A DNA stretch of 64,000 bases, taken from positions 1 through 64,000 of the forward strand of contig NZ_NEUF01000150.1 of the NCBI RefSeq assembly GCF_002910915.1, given 5' to 3'. The notes beneath the pieces were generated by a model. That model was given only the letters and a program-made list of their open reading frames with translations. It made no database searches and was not told where the DNA came from. Shown here in pieces: positions 62,955 through 64,000 of the stretch. The stretch is from Streptomyces sp. SM10 (lineage in GTDB: Bacteria > Actinomycetota > Actinomycetes > Streptomycetales > Streptomycetaceae). The translations under genes and the position numbers were made by a program. Within the stretch, counting starts at the first letter, position 1. The number at the start of each line of letters is the position of its first letter.

Positions 62955-63073
62955 GGGGCCAAGGGTACGGGAGGGATCCGCGAAAGCGCCTCTGGCCAGG
63001 GGTGATTGTCAGTGGGAGGCAGTAAAATGGAGGGAGTTCGTGAGAGTTCCACCACCGTGCCAGGAGGTTGCCG

Positions 63074-63358
63074 ATGGCCGTTGCCACAGTCACGACCCAC
63101 ACCGCCACGACCGAGCCGATTCCCACCCCGCCGCGGAAGAAGCGGCTTCCCGCGGGCCGCCCCCGCGAGTGGTACGTCTCCCACAACCGCCGCCTCAAGG
63201 CCATGCGTCTGGCCATCGCCCTGCTCGACACCGGGGTGTACCAGCCGTCGAGCGCGTCCAACCACCGCATCCGCGCGACGGCCGACCGTCTCGCCATGCA
63301 CCCGCCGTCCGACACCACCTGCCGCATGGTCCGCGCCCTGATCCGCTACGGCCGCTGA
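63074..63358 (+). CDS. Small conserved-looking hypothetical protein
   Basis: This 94-residue protein is basic, with a Thr/Pro-rich N-terminus and RPREWYVSHNRRLKAMRLAI, then DTGVYQPSSASNHRIRATAD and RMVRALIRYGR. AGGAGG at 63062-63067 gives an ideal start at ATG 63074. Its order of Trp/Tyr, Arg and His hints at a nucleic-acid-binding or ribosome-associated helix bundle. I do not recognise a characterised family. Confidence 0.75.
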   Translation: MAVATVTTHTATTEPIPTPPRKKRLPAGRPREWYVSHNRRLKAMRLAIALLDTGVYQPSSASNHRIRATADRLAMHPPSDTTCRMVRALIRYGR

Positions 63359-63689
63359 CCCCGCCCGCCCGTGCCCCCGAGGTCCGAGGGGGCACGGGCG
63401 GGCCCGCGCCGCGAGGCGAACGCCTTCGGGCTCCACATCGCCCACGACGTCCACGCAGGCCCGAGACGACCTCGGGCCGGGGACCGTATACGGCGGCGAC
63501 GGGGGAGGGGCGGTCTGCGGGAGTACGGCCCCTGCTCGAACGGCTGCCGCCTGCCCCGGACGCAAAGGTCCGCGCCCCGCACACGCGGTCCGGAAGTGCG
63601 ACGTGTCACAGACAACGCGGCGGCGCTGTGGGAACTTCAACTCTGTTACTCGTCAGTTGAGTTACCGACATGCGCGTGGAGAGGGTCGA
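63359..63689. other. Intergenic region with terminator and possible operator
   Basis: The first 50 bases hold a strong terminator (63366-63400). The middle shows nothing I can assign. Near the right end, AACTTCAACT at 63633-63642 and AGTTGAGTT at 63655-63663 form an imperfect inverted repeat in an AT-richer stretch, about 30-60 bases before the final gene. This is probably its promoter-operator. Confidence 0.6.
63366..63400 (+). terminator. Terminator after the small hypothetical gene
   Basis: CGCCCGTGCCCCC at 63366-63378 and GGGGGCACGGGCG at 63388-63400 form a perfect 13-base stem with a 9-base loop, eight bases beyond the stop. Confidence 0.9.
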
Positions 63690-64000
63690 ATGAGCACTCT
63701 GCAAGCCATCACGCTCGACCAGGTGGTCGACACGGACCGCTACCCCTTGTCGGACCCCCGAAGCACCGGAGCCCGCGCCGTGGTGGCGCGGGCGAGGCGC
63801 GAACTCGCCGAGGACGGCTGCACCGTACTGCCTGACTTCGTCCGGCCCGCGCTCCACGACGTACTGCGACAGGAGTGCGCCGCCCTCGCTCCGCAGGCGT
63901 ACTTCGACGTCGAGACCGTCAACGTCTACAACATCGACGTGGACGCCGACCTGCCCGCGGACCATCCCGGCCGGCGCACCTTCGAGCGCGGCAACGCTTT
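63690..64000 (+). CDS. BesD-like non-heme iron/2-oxoglutarate halogenase or hydroxylase, partial at right edge
   Basis: The frame from ATG 63690 stays open to the window end (about 103 residues). It opens with LDQVVDTDRYPLSDPRSTGA and continues with ARRELAEDGCTVLPDF, FDVETVNVYNIDVDADLPAD, HPGRRTFERGNA. The sequence of an NVYN segment, LPADHP and an ERGNAF-like motif recalls the BesD/HalD-type amino acid halogenases and related phytanoyl-CoA dioxygenase-fold hydroxylases. The iron ligands, which would separate halogenase (HxG) from hydroxylase (HxD), lie outside the window. GAGAGGG precedes the ATG. The family call is by eye. Confidence 0.55.
   Translation, partial: MSTLQAITLDQVVDTDRYPLSDPRSTGARAVVARARRELAEDGCTVLPDFVRPALHDVLRQECAALAPQAYFDVETVNVYNIDVDADLPADHPGRRTFERGNA

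Overview
The window is chromosomal DNA of a Streptomyces-type actinomycete. Support comes from very high GC with third-position bias, frequent GTG/TTG starts, many apparently leaderless genes with a TAnnnT box just upstream, and a gene set typical of streptomycetes: panB, nadE, a GlnA2-type enzyme, glnE, the malR-malEFG-aglA cluster, extracellular amylase and amylopullulanase, and glnII. I recall the same landmark order from the S. coelicolor core chromosome. Most of the window is conserved core, with a small accessory block at 35.2-40.7 kb, an insertion sequence at the left edge and several decayed genes.

Layout. 0-1.5 kb: an IS110-family element sits between an ABC ATPase gene and its expected permease gene. 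1.5-10.3 kb: ABC ATPase, panB, an MFS pump in an operon with a TetR regulator and a palindromic operator, a membrane-anchored EEP-family protein and two further MFS pumps, one of chloramphenicol-efflux type. 10.5-16.1 kb: nadE, a Tat-exported multicopper oxidase, a CBS protein and a DUF3105/DUF305 pair. 16.3-24.8 kb: glnA2, a decayed stretch (metallophosphoesterase and TetR remnants), a PrmC-like methyltransferase behind a leader-peptide/hairpin arrangement, a PPOX protein, glnE and a PAP2 protein. 24.9-32.4 kb: divergent malR and malEFG-aglA, closed by a second MalR-like repressor. 32.4-35.3 kb: aldo/keto reductase and epimerase, divergent from a LysR gene. 35.3-40.7 kb: XRE/DUF397/ATPase triad, a frameshifted HTH gene, an Rpn-type nuclease gene followed by a partial duplicate, and an AraC regulator. 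40.9-50.6 kb: a lipoprotein, a small secreted protein, alpha-amylase and a 1770-residue two-domain amylopullulanase. 50.7-59.9 kb: small regulator/enzyme pairs, a DUF1996 secreted protein and a DesK-like two-component system. 59.9-64 kb: a winged-helix regulator behind a possible leader peptide, glnII with a GlnR box, an oxidoreductase, an ArsC-like protein, and the start of a gene resembling BesD-type non-heme iron halogenases or hydroxylases.

Two physiological themes recur. The first is starch and maltodextrin use: secreted amylase and amylopullulanase cut polysaccharide, MalEFG imports maltodextrins, AglA cleaves them in the cell, and MalR-type repressors act through CTTGCAG-type sites seen at both promoters. 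The second is nitrogen: GlnII, GlnE (which modifies GlnA-type synthetase) and a GlnA2-type gamma-glutamylpolyamine synthetase.

The most interesting signals are the exact position of the IS110 insertion, the attenuator-like leader before the methyltransferase, the new small gene made by partial duplication of the Rpn gene, the paired MalR paralogs, and the BesD-like gene cut by the right edge. No CRISPR array, rRNA or convincing tRNA was seen. All assignments come from reading the sequence, without database searches.
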